From JAXJSP01 sp036310005 (GTDB lineage: Bacteria > Bacillota > Clostridia > Oscillospirales > Acutalibacteraceae), in assembly GCA_036310005.1 (NCBI GenBank), contig JAXJSP010000006.1, forward strand, positions 1 through 64,000: 64,000 nucleotides of DNA, written 5' to 3'. The translations under genes and the position numbers were made by a program. Under the pieces are notes generated by a model. That model was not told where the DNA came from. It saw only the letters and a list, made by a program, of their open reading frames with translations, and did not search any database. Each line of letters starts with the position of its first letter. Position 1 is the stretch's first letter. Positions 35,027 through 43,956 of this stretch are shown here, piece by piece.

Positions 35027-36532
35027 ATGACAAAACCTGTTGTTACAAAGGCTTATTTTGAGCGAGCGCAATTTATTATTGAGGGCACTGGTGAATTGAA
35101 TGAGGCACCGTCAATAGTATATAAAGGTCTTGAAGTCAAGCCTTCATATTTTAAAAGTGATGAACTCGGCTTTAAAATTGAATATGATATGATTTGCGGC
35201 AACAATCATTATCCGCTTGATAGCGGTGTCTGGGTTTTAGATTTAAGCGCAGACTTCTCCCCTGTCAGTGCAAATTACAGCATAGACAATATCTGTTATA
35301 AATTAAAAGTAAAAGCAGAAGATAAGATTTACATTACGTCGCATTATAACAAAAACACATTAAAGGGTGTCAAGAGGTTAATTAACTTCATTTTAAGTCT
35401 TGGCGAGAAAGCAATTACATTAGCAATCAGATGTGTTTACAACATATCTTATGCATTTAATAAAAAAGGCAATATCGTTTTGTTCACATCGGAGTCAAGG
35501 AATACACCCGGCGGTAATATGGCTTATGTAATTGAAAAAGCGCATCAGTTAGAAATTGACAAAAAGTATGACTTCAAATACAGTCTGATTGATAAAAAAG
35601 ACTGCAACGAAGTTAAATACGCATTATTTTTAATAAAGACCGCTTACATGCTCGGCAAAGCAAAAACAGTAATTATTGACGATTATCATCCGCTTATTTA
35701 CAGAGTGAACTTTAAAAAAGATGTAAAGGTTGTACAGTTATGGCACGCGTGCGGTAATTTCAAGGCGGTCGGATATGCGCGTTGCGGTAAAGACGGGGCG
35801 CCGAATATATCTAAAAACGCACATAAAAATTACACTCACGCTATTGTAAGCGGTGAGGGTGTGCGAAGAAGTTATGCGGAAGCGTTCGGCATTGACGTTA
35901 ATAATGTATATGCTTGCGGAGTACCGCGAACAGACACACTTTTTTCTGATACATATAAAAGTGATGCTTTAAAAGAAATTGATGCAAAATATCCTCAATT
36001 TAAGGGCAAGAGTAAAATATTATTTGCACCTACTTTCAGGGGAAACGGAAAAAAGAGCGCTTATTATCCTGTTGATAAAATTGACCTTGATAAACTTGAA
36101 AAACTGTGCAGGGCAACAAACAGGGCAGTATTTTTCAAGATGCATCCCTTTGTCAAAGACAAAATAGAGATTAAAAAAGAGCAAGAGGACATATTTGTTG
36201 ATGCGACTTCATATCCTGACATCAATAAAATGATTGCTTGCAGCGAAGTGCTTATAACAGACTATTCTTCTTCAATTTATGAAGCGGCTCTTTTAAAGAC
36301 ACCTATGATGTTTTATGTATTTGACCTTGATGAATACACATCTTCAAGAGCATTTTTCAAGCCTTTTAACGAATACTTATCGGGCAAAGTTGTGTATAAT
36401 TTTGATGAACTTACAGATGCGATTAATGATCAAGATTATGAAACTGAAAAAATCGAGGCTTTAATCAACAGCGCAGTTGAAAAATGCGACGGTAATGCAA
36501 CTAAACGGGTTGTAGATTTAATATTTGATTAA
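35027..36532 (+). CDS. CDP-glycerol/CDP-ribitol:teichoic acid phosphotransferase
   Basis: 501 residues from the ATG at 35027 (MTKPVVT), preceded by GAGG; the TTG at 35009 lies in the tarH end. A divergent N-terminal half of about 160 residues precedes the glycosyl/polyol-phosphate transferase domain (TagB/TagF/TarL family). Motifs are VQLWHACGNFKAVGYA, CGVPRTD, LFAPTFRG, KMHPFVKD and VLITDYSSSIYEA. It would polymerise or prime glycerol- or ribitol-phosphate units on the lipid-linked primer. Which substrate it takes cannot be told from sequence; tarIJ suggest ribitol. It is the last gene of the tar unit. Confidence 0.88.
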   Translation: MTKPVVTKAYFERAQFIIEGTGELNEAPSIVYKGLEVKPSYFKSDELGFKIEYDMICGNNHYPLDSGVWVLDLSADFSPVSANYSIDNICYKLKVKAEDKIYITSHYNKNTLKGVKRLINFILSLGEKAITLAIRCVYNISYAFNKKGNIVLFTSESRNTPGGNMAYVIEKAHQLEIDKKYDFKYSLIDKKDCNEVKYALFLIKTAYMLGKAKTVIIDDYHPLIYRVNFKKDVKVVQLWHACGNFKAVGYARCGKDGAPNISKNAHKNYTHAIVSGEGVRRSYAEAFGIDVNNVYACGVPRTDTLFSDTYKSDALKEIDAKYPQFKGKSKILFAPTFRGNGKKSAYYPVDKIDLDKLEKLCRATNRAVFFKMHPFVKDKIEIKKEQEDIFVDATSYPDINKMIACSEVLITDYSSSIYEAALLKTPMMFYVFDLDEYTSSRAFFKPFNEYLSGKVVYNFDELTDAINDQDYETEKIEALINSAVEKCDGNATKRVVDLIFD

Positions 36533-36584
36533 TCTTAAAAAAGCAGTTAAAACATCTATATAAAACTAAATAAACTTACAAAAC

Positions 36585-36620
36585 AATATGCACCGCCAAA
36601 AAACTTTGGCGGTGCATATT
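36585..36620. terminator. Bidirectional terminator between the tar unit and oadB
   Basis: A 16-bp perfect stem, 36585-36600 with 36605-36620, with a 4-nt loop, followed by TTTATT on the plus strand and TTGTTTTG on the minus strand. Confidence 0.85.
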
Positions 36621-36637
36621 TTATTAACATTATTTAA

Positions 36638-37879
36638 TTATGCTAACATTTGAATTAAGATACCTGCAGCGACTGCAGAGCCGATAACGCCTGCGACATT
36701 CGGTCCCATAGCATGCATTAAAAGGAAGTTGCCGGGGTCCTCGTCTGCGCCGACCTTTTGAGATACTCTTGCAGCCATAGGAACTGCGGAAACACCGGCA
36801 GAGCCGATAAGCGGGTTAACTTTACCTTTTGTTACAACATACATAACCTTACCTAAAAGAACGCCGCCTGCAGTACCTAAAGCGAATGCGACAAGTCCCA
36901 TCGCAACGATACCGAGTGTTTGCAAGTTTAAGAAGGATGCTCCGTTAGTTGTAGCGCCTACTGTAATTCCGAGGAATATAGTAACAATGTTCATAAGTTC
37001 ATTCTGAGCGGTTTTAGTAATTCTGTCTACTACTCCGCTTTCTTTCATTAAGTTACCAAGCATAAGCATTCCGACTAATGTAGCGGCATCGGGTAAAATT
37101 AACGATACAACTATTGTTACCAAGACAGGGAAAATCATCTTTTCGAGTTTTGAAACAGGTCTTAACTGTCCCATTTTTACCCGTCTTTCTTTTTTAGTTG
37201 TTAATGCTTTCATAATAGGCGGTTGAATTACAGGTATCAAAGCCATATATGAATATGCGGCAACTGCAATCGGGCCTAACAATTCCGGAGCCAACTTACT
37301 TGTTACAAATATAGCAGTCGGTCCGTCGGCGCCGCCGATAATACCTATTGCTCCTGCCTGTGCGGGAGTAAACAAGTCACCCATCAAAAGTGAGCCTATA
37401 AAGGCGAGGAATATGCCGACCTGTGCTGCTGCGCCGAGCAAGAAACTTTTCGGATTTGCAATAAGCGGTCCAAAGTCAGTCATACAACCGATACCGAGGA
37501 AAATAAGCGGCGGATAAATACCGAGTTTAACACCAAGATAAAGGATATCTAACAGTCCGCCATGTTGCAATACAGCGCCCGCGAGCAAGTGAAACCCTGT
37601 TTCATCTTGTGTCCAATAGGCAGAGTTTAGCGCTCCGTCAATAGTAGTCTGCCATATTTCGGGGTGATAGAGTCCGGCGCCCGGTAAATTTGCAAGCAAC
37701 ATACCAAAGGCTATCGGTAATAACAAGAGCGGTTCAAACTTGAATTTAATTGCAAGTACCAACAAAAAGCAAGAAAAAGCTATCATTACAAGATTTTTCC
37801 AACCATCTGATTCAAAAAAACCTACAAATCCGGAATTATTAATAATTCCTTGTACTGTTTGCCAAATTGATTCTAACAT
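36638..37879 (-). CDS. oadB: Sodium-pumping decarboxylase, beta subunit (OadB/GcdB)
   Basis: 413-residue polytopic protein, the Na+-translocating, carboxybiotin-decarboxylating subunit of oxaloacetate, glutaconyl-CoA or methylmalonyl-CoA decarboxylases. The conserved GIIGGADGPTAIFVTSKLAPELLGPIA region, containing the Na+/H+ site aspartate, and NLMKESGVVDRI are diagnostic. It follows oadG by 13 nt and ends before a strong terminator. Neither the alpha (carboxyltransferase) nor the biotin-carrier subunit is present; the carrier is often encoded elsewhere. A birA-bioY pair about 4 kb away fits the need for biotin. Confidence 0.93.
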   Translation of the reverse strand: MLESIWQTVQGIINNSGFVGFFESDGWKNLVMIAFSCFLLVLAIKFKFEPLLLLPIAFGMLLANLPGAGLYHPEIWQTTIDGALNSAYWTQDETGFHLLAGAVLQHGGLLDILYLGVKLGIYPPLIFLGIGCMTDFGPLIANPKSFLLGAAAQVGIFLAFIGSLLMGDLFTPAQAGAIGIIGGADGPTAIFVTSKLAPELLGPIAVAAYSYMALIPVIQPPIMKALTTKKERRVKMGQLRPVSKLEKMIFPVLVTIVVSLILPDAATLVGMLMLGNLMKESGVVDRITKTAQNELMNIVTIFLGITVGATTNGASFLNLQTLGIVAMGLVAFALGTAGGVLLGKVMYVVTKGKVNPLIGSAGVSAVPMAARVSQKVGADEDPGNFLLMHAMGPNVAGVIGSAVAAGILIQMLA

Positions 37880-37892
37880 ATCTCACAGCCCT

Positions 37893-38297
37893 CTAAAAAG
37901 CTCTGATGTTATCAACAATACCGGCTTGTGCCCACGCACTTCTGCCGACATTGGAACTTGGCTTAATATTTTTTATAACAGCTCGTTTACCGCTGCCGCT
38001 ATACATAGCATCAACAGCGGCTGCAATTACAGCAATAATTTCATCTTCACAACTTTGTACATTATCAGTCGGTGCAGTTGCCTTTACAGGTGCAGTTGCT
38101 TTTACTGGTTCTGCTGTTTCCTTTTTGCTTTTCTGCTTACCGGCATTATTTATTGCACTCATAATTTTGCCGAAAACAGCAATTATAATTACAAGTATTA
38201 CAAGCATTGATGCCACAATAAGAATACCTGCGGTCGGAATGATTGTAATTAGTTCGGAAAGCGAACTGCTACCATCAAACATAGCTAAAAAATTCAT
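37893..38297 (-). CDS. oadG: Sodium-pump decarboxylase gamma subunit (OadG family)
   Basis: 134 residues: one membrane helix near the N-terminus (about 18-42), a Lys/Ala/Pro/Thr-rich linker (EPVKATAPVKATAPTDN) and a C-terminal alpha-helical and SGSGKRAVIK region typical of OadG-like subunits. It would assemble the pump with OadB. The AAGGAGAT ribosome binding site is good. It lies 13 nt from galT and 13 nt from oadB, so it belongs to the galK-galT-oadG-oadB unit. Confidence 0.82.
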   Translation of the reverse strand: MNFLAMFDGSSSLSELITIIPTAGILIVASMLVILVIIIAVFGKIMSAINNAGKQKSKKETAEPVKATAPVKATAPTDNVQSCEDEIIAVIAAAVDAMYSGSGKRAVIKNIKPSSNVGRSAWAQAGIVDNIRAF

Positions 38298-38310
38298 TTA
38301 AATTATCTCC

Positions 38311-39282
38311 TTAAAGTTTTGATTTAAAGCGTTCTAACGCTTCTCTTAATTCCTGTGCTTTTTCTTCAGGGGCAGTCGGATTACAATGAGCCCATGCACC
38401 TGTCTCACTTGATGCGTTAAATTTAACAGCAGTTGCCGAACGCATCGGTGGGAAAAATTCAATATGAAAATGATAGTATTCAGAGTTATCTTCGCCATTT
38501 ATCGGCGCATTATGCATACACATCATATACGGGAACTTAAATCCGAACAATGAATCAAGTGTTCCTGTTGTTAATTTGAGTGCCTCTGCTAATGCAACTT
38601 TTTCTTCATTTGTAAACTGTGTAATATGTCCTACATGGCGCTTTGACATAATATACATACCGTACGGGTATTCGCAGAAGAAAGGCAAAAATACTACAAA
38701 ATGGTCGTTTTCAAACACAATTCTGTCTTTAGCTTTTAATTCCTGGTCTTTCATTTCACAAAATAGGCATTTTCCGTTTTCTTCGTGATACTCTTTTGCC
38801 GACTCAACTTCAAGCTGAAGTTTTTTAGGAACTACCGAGTAACCGTAAATCTGTCCGTGCGGATGCGGTTGAGATACGCCGACCAACTCGCCTCTGTTTT
38901 CAAAGATGAAAACATACTTAATTTTTTCGTCCTGAGAAATTGCCTCATATCTTTCACACCATAAGTCAACTAATTTTGAAATATGCTCTAAAGATAATTC
39001 GGGCAAAGTAATTGTGTGATGTGATGAATACAAAATTACTTCGCATTTTCCGTATGACGGTTTTACTTTAAAAAATTCGTTTGCAACATCGTCCGGTTCA
39101 GGCGGGTTTTGAGAAAGAGCCGGCCAATCGTTGTCGTATTTTAAAACATCAAATTCATCCGGAACTTTTCCCGAACCAGGGCAAAACGGACAATAATCTT
39201 TTGGCATATTAGGTCTGTTTTGTCTGTTTGACGCAATCATAACCCAGTCTTTAATTAACGGATGATATCTTAATTCTGCCAT
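38311..39282 (-). CDS. galT: Galactose-1-phosphate uridylyltransferase
   Basis: Leloir-pathway enzyme of 323 residues exchanging UMP between UDP-glucose and galactose-1-phosphate. The active-site HPH lies in SQPHPHGQIYGY. A zinc-binding CPFCPG and the second half-site YHFHIEFFPPMRS are present. It is the compact E. coli-like GalT class. It is read after galK with a 15-nt gap; galE and galM are not in this window. Confidence 0.95.
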   Translation of the reverse strand: MAELRYHPLIKDWVMIASNRQNRPNMPKDYCPFCPGSGKVPDEFDVLKYDNDWPALSQNPPEPDDVANEFFKVKPSYGKCEVILYSSHHTITLPELSLEHISKLVDLWCERYEAISQDEKIKYVFIFENRGELVGVSQPHPHGQIYGYSVVPKKLQLEVESAKEYHEENGKCLFCEMKDQELKAKDRIVFENDHFVVFLPFFCEYPYGMYIMSKRHVGHITQFTNEEKVALAEALKLTTGTLDSLFGFKFPYMMCMHNAPINGEDNSEYYHFHIEFFPPMRSATAVKFNASSETGAWAHCNPTAPEEKAQELREALERFKSKL

Positions 39283-39297
39283 TATAAATCGCCTCGC

Positions 39298-40569
39298 TTA
39301 ATTAATTTTTATACCGCCTACAGGACGGATATCAAGAACATAGCAACTTCCCTCACCGAATATTGCTTCTATTCTGTTTTTATATGTATCAAGTAAATCG
39401 TTTGGCACAAAAGCCTGGATAGTACCGGCAAATCCGCCTCCGTGAACTCTGTAAGCACCCCTGTCTTGTAAAATATCTTGCGTTAATGCCAGAGCAAGAC
39501 TTAAACCTTGCTCATTAACATTTGACGGAGAATAAACATTCTGAAGTTTCATAAACGATGAAAATCCCGACTGTTTTACTATATTTAAAAACTCATCGAA
39601 ATTGCCTGCCTTTAAAGCCTCTTTTTCGTCCTGTGCGCGTTTGTTTTCTTCAAAGAAATGCAAAGAACGCAAAACTGCTCTGTCGCCGAATTTTTCTCTT
39701 AAAACAGGAATTTCTTTATAAAACAAGTTTGTATCAACCTGTCTTAAATAATCTTTGCCGAAGTATTCGGCAACCTGTTTCATTTCGACCGGAACTGCTG
39801 CATAATCGGCAGTTAAATCTGCGTGACTTCCGTGTGTATTAACAATACAAAGCGAATGATTTTGTTTTTCCAAGTTAAAATCGACCTTTTCGATAACAGG
39901 GTTTTCTTTATCGCCAAAGTCAATTGCTGTAAACCCGCCGACTGAACTTGCCATCTGGTCCATAAGTCCGCTCGGTTTACCGAAAAATACATTTTCCGCA
40001 TACTGTGCACATTTAGCAATTGTAACAGCATCAATCGTTCCGTCATTGTAGATATAAGAAATAATATTACCGATAAGCACTTCAAACGCAGCAGATGATG
40101 AAAGTCCGCTTCCCTTTAATACATTACTTGTGGTATAAGCATCAAATCCGCCGACTTTATATCCGAGTTCGCTGAGCCTTGCACACATACCGCGAATAAG
40201 TGAGGCCGCTTTTTCTTTTTCTGATTCTATCGGAGTCAGAGTGTCAAGATTAACAGTATCCATATCAAACCCTTTACTCTTAACTCTGACAATGTTGTTA
40301 TCGGTAGCAGATGCTACAGCAATAACATCCAAATTTACACTGCCCGCAAGCACGCAGCCGAGTTGATGGTCTGTATGATTACCGCCGACTTCTGTTCGTC
40401 CCGGTGCAGAATATAAATCGACTTCTCTTTGCTCTCCGAATATATTGGCAAACTCATCGCAGGACTCTGCATATCTTTTAACCGAACTTTCAACATCGGA
40501 ATAAAGCAACTCAAATCTATCGTCAAATTCTCCGGATAAAATCTGCTGCTTAATCAAACTTAACTTCAT
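39298..40569 (-). CDS. galK: Galactokinase
   Basis: GHMP kinase of 423 residues phosphorylating galactose at C1. The N-terminal signature reads SAPGRTEVGGNHTDHQLG. The ATP-binding GSGLSSSAAFEVLIG lies near the middle, and the third motif is GGGFAGTIQAF near the C-terminus. The ATG at 40569 follows AAAAGGAGAG. It is the first gene of the galactose unit and divergent from the AraC regulator, with a weak -35 and direct repeats upstream that fit activator control. Confidence 0.95.
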   Translation of the reverse strand: MKLSLIKQQILSGEFDDRFELLYSDVESSVKRYAESCDEFANIFGEQREVDLYSAPGRTEVGGNHTDHQLGCVLAGSVNLDVIAVASATDNNIVRVKSKGFDMDTVNLDTLTPIESEKEKAASLIRGMCARLSELGYKVGGFDAYTTSNVLKGSGLSSSAAFEVLIGNIISYIYNDGTIDAVTIAKCAQYAENVFFGKPSGLMDQMASSVGGFTAIDFGDKENPVIEKVDFNLEKQNHSLCIVNTHGSHADLTADYAAVPVEMKQVAEYFGKDYLRQVDTNLFYKEIPVLREKFGDRAVLRSLHFFEENKRAQDEKEALKAGNFDEFLNIVKQSGFSSFMKLQNVYSPSNVNEQGLSLALALTQDILQDRGAYRVHGGGFAGTIQAFVPNDLLDTYKNRIEAIFGEGSCYVLDIRPVGGIKIN

Positions 40570-40621
40570 AAAGCGACTCTCCTTTTAATTTTTAAAAAAT
40601 TCACAATATTTGCCTATGCTA

Positions 40622-40649
40622 ATCATACCATAAAAAGACAGTTTTTCAC
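40622..40649 (-). promoter_or_regulatory. galK: Activator-type promoter of galK
   Basis: On the minus strand GTGAAA (40644-40649), 16 bp, TATGAT (40622-40627). The weak -35 abuts the direct repeats at 40643-40673, as expected for an AraC-activated promoter. Confidence 0.5.
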
Positions 40650-40673
40650 ACATTATATTTTCTCACAATTATG
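40643..40673 (-). promoter_or_regulatory. Imperfect direct repeat upstream of galK, putative AraC-type binding sites
   Basis: On the minus strand ATAATTGTGAGAAAA and ATAATGTGTGAAAA occur in tandem, spaced about 16 bp, immediately upstream of and overlapping the galK -35. Confidence 0.45.
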
Positions 40674-40681
40674 GATTTTTG

Positions 40682-40710
40682 TTGCATATTTTGTTATTAA
40701 GTGTTATTAT
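40682..40710 (+). promoter_or_regulatory. Promoter of the AraC-type regulator gene
   Basis: TTGCAT (40682-40687), 17 bp, TATTAT (40705-40710). It is back-to-back with the galK promoter. Confidence 0.5.
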
Positions 40711-40743
40711 ATGTAAAAATGATACAAAAAAGCGAGTGAAATT

Positions 40744-41580
40744 ATGAAACTTGGAATTAAACATTCCTTTAAAACTGTTAATCACGAAAATTTCGGCTTA
40801 TCGGTTTACAACTGCGGATTTCAAAAATGCAAGCCTTTATACTCCTGGGGACCCGCTATGAAAGACCACCATATTATACATATTGTTGCATCGGGAAGCG
40901 GTACTTTTTCCTGTAAAGACAAAAAATACAGTTTATCTGCCGGTGACGGTTTTATTTGCATGGCGGGAGAACTTATAAATTACTGTGCCGATGAAAACAC
41001 TCCCTGGGAATATTACTGGGTAGGTTTTAAGGGTGAAGATGCCGACAAATTAATTAAAAGTTGCAATCTGTCTGCCGATACTCCGTGTTTTCATACAACA
41101 AATGTGCATAATTTGATTTTACACATAATGAAAATTTATGAATCAAACGGTAACTCACTTTATAACGAAGTATTAATGAACTCGCATTTATACAGATTTT
41201 TTGCAGAACTTTTTAAAGAAACCCAATCGGAATCAAATATTTCAAGCATTTCAACCGACTACATCACACTCGCAATTAAATATATTGAATACAACTACTC
41301 CAATGACATTTCAATAACCGATATTGCAGAAAATTCCGGCATTAGTCGTTCTCATTTATACAGGCTTTTTATGAGTCAACTAAAAATGACTCCAAATGAA
41401 TATTTAATTCAGTTCAGAATTACAAACGCATGCAAACTATTAAGAGAGAGTAATGTCAACATAAGTGAGGCTGCATATTCATCGGGTTTTTCCGACCCTT
41501 TATATTTCAGCAGAGTATTTAAAAAGTTAAAAGGCATTACACCGAGTGAATACTTAAAACAACAAAAAAGACACAGTTAA
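40744..41580 (+). CDS. AraC family transcriptional regulator, probably of the galactose genes
   Basis: 278 residues. The N-terminal half is a cupin-like sugar-sensing domain (HHIIHIVASGSGTFSCK, LSAGDGFICMAGE, PWEYYWVGFKG). The C-terminal 100 residues hold two helix-turn-helix motifs ending with SSGFSDPLYFSRVFKKLKGITPSEY. Divergent placement with galK-galT, separated by 174 bp, suggests that it activates that unit and senses galactose or a galactoside. The start has only GAGTG upstream. Its stop lies in the centre of the terminator palindrome. Confidence 0.9.
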   Translation: MKLGIKHSFKTVNHENFGLSVYNCGFQKCKPLYSWGPAMKDHHIIHIVASGSGTFSCKDKKYSLSAGDGFICMAGELINYCADENTPWEYYWVGFKGEDADKLIKSCNLSADTPCFHTTNVHNLILHIMKIYESNGNSLYNEVLMNSHLYRFFAELFKETQSESNISSISTDYITLAIKYIEYNYSNDISITDIAENSGISRSHLYRLFMSQLKMTPNEYLIQFRITNACKLLRESNVNISEAAYSSGFSDPLYFSRVFKKLKGITPSEYLKQQKRHS

Positions 41581-41590
41581 CTGTGTCTTT
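41567..41590. terminator. Bidirectional terminator between the AraC gene and bioY
   Basis: A 24-bp self-complementary sequence with GACACAG/CTGTGTC arms. It is flanked by A- and T-runs, and the AraC stop codon lies at its centre. Confidence 0.75.
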
Positions 41591-42141
41591 TATTTTCTTA
41601 ACATATTATAAAGCGGAGATTTGAATATACCGTATGTAACAGCAACTGCGCTTATTAATTTTATAATATCAACAACTAAAAACGGTATTACGCATACTGC
41701 AAACGCTTCTTTTAATGATACTTCGGTAACGAACATATAATAAACAGAGCCGAATGAATAGCATATCACAAGTGCCACGCACATACCTACAACATTTTTA
41801 ACGAGCCAAAACACATCTCTTTTTTCTTTGCCGATTATTGCACTCTGGCACAGGCACATCACCGGGTAGGCTAATATAAATCCGCCTGTCGGACCTAGCA
41901 GCACTCCGAAACCTCCGGCAAAATTTGAAAACACGGGAAGTCCTATTGCGCCAAGTATTATGTAAACCAACGCCGCACATAATGCTTTGACGGGCGGTAA
42001 CAAAGCGCCTACTAAGAATATTGCAAAAACAGATAAAGTTATCGGTATTACCGAAACAGCAATTGACCACGGTGCCAAGATACAAAGTATTGCTGAAAAC
42101 AAGGCAGTAATAATTATAGATTTAATTTTAATTTTTTTCAT
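41590..42141 (-). CDS. bioY: Biotin ECF transporter substrate-binding component BioY
   Basis: 183-residue membrane protein with six helices. BioY family features are TLSVFAIFLVGALLPP and GAIGLPVFSNFAGGFGVLLGPTGGFILAYPVM. It captures biotin and works with the shared EcfAAT energising module encoded elsewhere. It overlaps birA by 14 nt, so uptake and use of biotin are co-expressed. No bio synthesis genes are near, which suggests dependence on scavenged biotin. Confidence 0.95.
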   Translation of the reverse strand: MKKIKIKSIIITALFSAILCILAPWSIAVSVIPITLSVFAIFLVGALLPPVKALCAALVYIILGAIGLPVFSNFAGGFGVLLGPTGGFILAYPVMCLCQSAIIGKEKRDVFWLVKNVVGMCVALVICYSFGSVYYMFVTEVSLKEAFAVCVIPFLVVDIIKLISAVAVTYGIFKSPLYNMLRK

Positions 42142-42898
42142 AGTTTTTTATCCTCACTTCTCCACTATTTAAAACAAGTCTTTCTCCCTTATCATTTTCG
42201 ACAATTAATTGAAAATCGTTGTCAACATCAATTACTTTTGCGAGATAATTGCCTTTTGAATTTATTACTTCAACAGTTTTATCTTTAAGCATTAAATAAC
42301 TGCGATAATCTTTTAAAACATCACGGTTTAACACACAAAAAAACTGATTAATAATTTCGGCAATCATTTCATTTTTTACATTAATATCTTCTTCAAATAC
42401 GCTGCCGGCAATATTTTTTATTTCATCCGGTATATTTTTAATAGGTGTTATGTTAACTCCTATTCCGACGATTGCATAATCTAAATCGATATTATTTTTC
42501 GATACACGACCTTCGGTTAAAATGCCGCAGACTTTTTTACCGTTTATATAAATATCGTTTACCCATTTAATCTGAGGCACAGCGCCGCTTAATTTTTCAA
42601 TTGCTTTTGCGACTGCAACCGCCGATTTTACGGTTAAAAGCAAACTATCTTTTACTTTCAAGTTGTCTTTTAAGAGAATTGACATATAAATACCGCTGTT
42701 ATCGGGAGAATAAAAACTCCTGCCCATTCTTCCCTTACCTTTTGTTTGCTCATTTGCTGAAAGCACAGTAAAATTGTCGGTATTATCAGCCATTTCCTTA
42801 ATTACATCGTTAGTTGAGGTAACTTTATCTTTTAAAATCAAATTTACATCATATTTTAAATGTTTTGAAATTTGATTATAATCATTTTGATTTATCAT
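42128..42898 (-). CDS. birA: Biotin--[acetyl-CoA-carboxylase] ligase (no DNA-binding domain)
   Basis: 256 residues. The catalytic domain shows TSTNDVIKEMA, GKGRMGRSFYSP (the biotinyl-AMP loop) and KWVNDIYINGKKVCGILTEG. There is no N-terminal winged helix, so this is a class I ligase that cannot act as the biotin repressor. It would biotinylate acetyl-CoA carboxylase and the biotin carrier of the decarboxylase pump. AGGAGGCGG precedes the ATG. It follows gpsA by 47 nt in the same direction. Confidence 0.93.
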   Translation of the reverse strand: MINQNDYNQISKHLKYDVNLILKDKVTSTNDVIKEMADNTDNFTVLSANEQTKGKGRMGRSFYSPDNSGIYMSILLKDNLKVKDSLLLTVKSAVAVAKAIEKLSGAVPQIKWVNDIYINGKKVCGILTEGRVSKNNIDLDYAIVGIGVNITPIKNIPDEIKNIAGSVFEEDINVKNEMIAEIINQFFCVLNRDVLKDYRSYLMLKDKTVEVINSKGNYLAKVIDVDNDFQLIVENDKGERLVLNSGEVRIKNYEKN

Positions 42899-42945
42899 AA
42901 GTTACCGCCTCCTGAAACTGCAATAAACAAAAGCACTGTTTTTTA

Positions 42946-43947
42946 TTACCAGATATCTTCGTTTTCGTCTTTGACTTCTCGTTGCATCAACTGTTCAATG
43001 GCATCTTTAACGCTTTTATTTTCGTACATAACCTCATAGCACTGGGTAACTATCGGCATATCTACATTATATTTTTTCGCAAGTTTTTTAGCGGTCAATG
43101 TTGCGTGATAACCTTCAACCGTCATACCTATCTGATTTATAGCGTCTTTTGCATTCATACCCTTGCCTATGAGCACACCGCAGCGGTGATTTCTGCTGTG
43201 AACCGACATACAGGTTACTATCAAGTCGCCGATTCCCGTAAGTCCTGCAAAGGTCATTTGTTTTGCACCCATTGATACACCGAGTCTTGCCATTTCGGTA
43301 AGGCCACGTGTCATCATAGCGGCAATACAGTTATCGCCCAAGCCGGCGCCTTCCAATATACCCTTACAGATTGCCATAACATTTTTGAGTGCACCGCCGA
43401 GTTCAACGCCTATTATATCATCGCTTGTATAAATTCTGAGGCTTGAAGAATTAAACTGTGACTGAATATACTTTGCAGCAGTTTTATCTTCGCTTGCACA
43501 AACAAGGCTTGTAACCTTATCGAGAGCAACTTCTTCCGCGTGTGACGGACCGGAAAGCACCGTTACGGAATTATCAGGAAAGTACTCTTTTATAACTTCG
43601 CTTAATCTTTTAAAAGTATTATCCTCAATACCCTTTGCCACATTTACAATTACAGATTTTTTATCAACTTTTTTGTATACTCTCTCGACAGTTGTTCTGA
43701 CAGCAAAACTCGGTACTGCGATGATGATTATGTCTTTATTCTTGACACACTCATCACTTGAAGTTATATCAACGCTTTGAGGTATTTTCACACCTGCAAG
43801 CAATTTTTGATGTTCTCTTGTTTTAATAAGGCTGTTTGCTTCGTCTTCGAATGCTGACCACAAACTCACGCTATGCCCCTGTTTTGAAAGAGCGATAGCG
43901 AGTGCTGTTCCCCAACCGCCTGAGCCTAATACTGCGATACTTGACAT
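42946..43947 (-). CDS. gpsA: Glycerol-3-phosphate dehydrogenase [NAD(P)+]
   Basis: 333-residue enzyme reducing dihydroxyacetone phosphate to sn-glycerol-3-phosphate for phospholipid synthesis. The N-terminal dinucleotide fold is VLGSGGWGTALAIALSKQGH. Catalytic motifs are VNVAKGIED, LSGPSHAEEV, ELGGALKNVMAI and ARLGVSMGAKQMTFAGLTGIGDL. It lies 9 nt downstream of plsY, so the two consecutive steps of acyl-glycerol-phosphate formation are encoded together. Confidence 0.97.
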   Translation of the reverse strand: MSSIAVLGSGGWGTALAIALSKQGHSVSLWSAFEDEANSLIKTREHQKLLAGVKIPQSVDITSSDECVKNKDIIIIAVPSFAVRTTVERVYKKVDKKSVIVNVAKGIEDNTFKRLSEVIKEYFPDNSVTVLSGPSHAEEVALDKVTSLVCASEDKTAAKYIQSQFNSSSLRIYTSDDIIGVELGGALKNVMAICKGILEGAGLGDNCIAAMMTRGLTEMARLGVSMGAKQMTFAGLTGIGDLIVTCMSVHSRNHRCGVLIGKGMNAKDAINQIGMTVEGYHATLTAKKLAKKYNVDMPIVTQCYEVMYENKSVKDAIEQLMQREVKDENEDIW

Positions 43948-43956
43948 AGACGCCTC

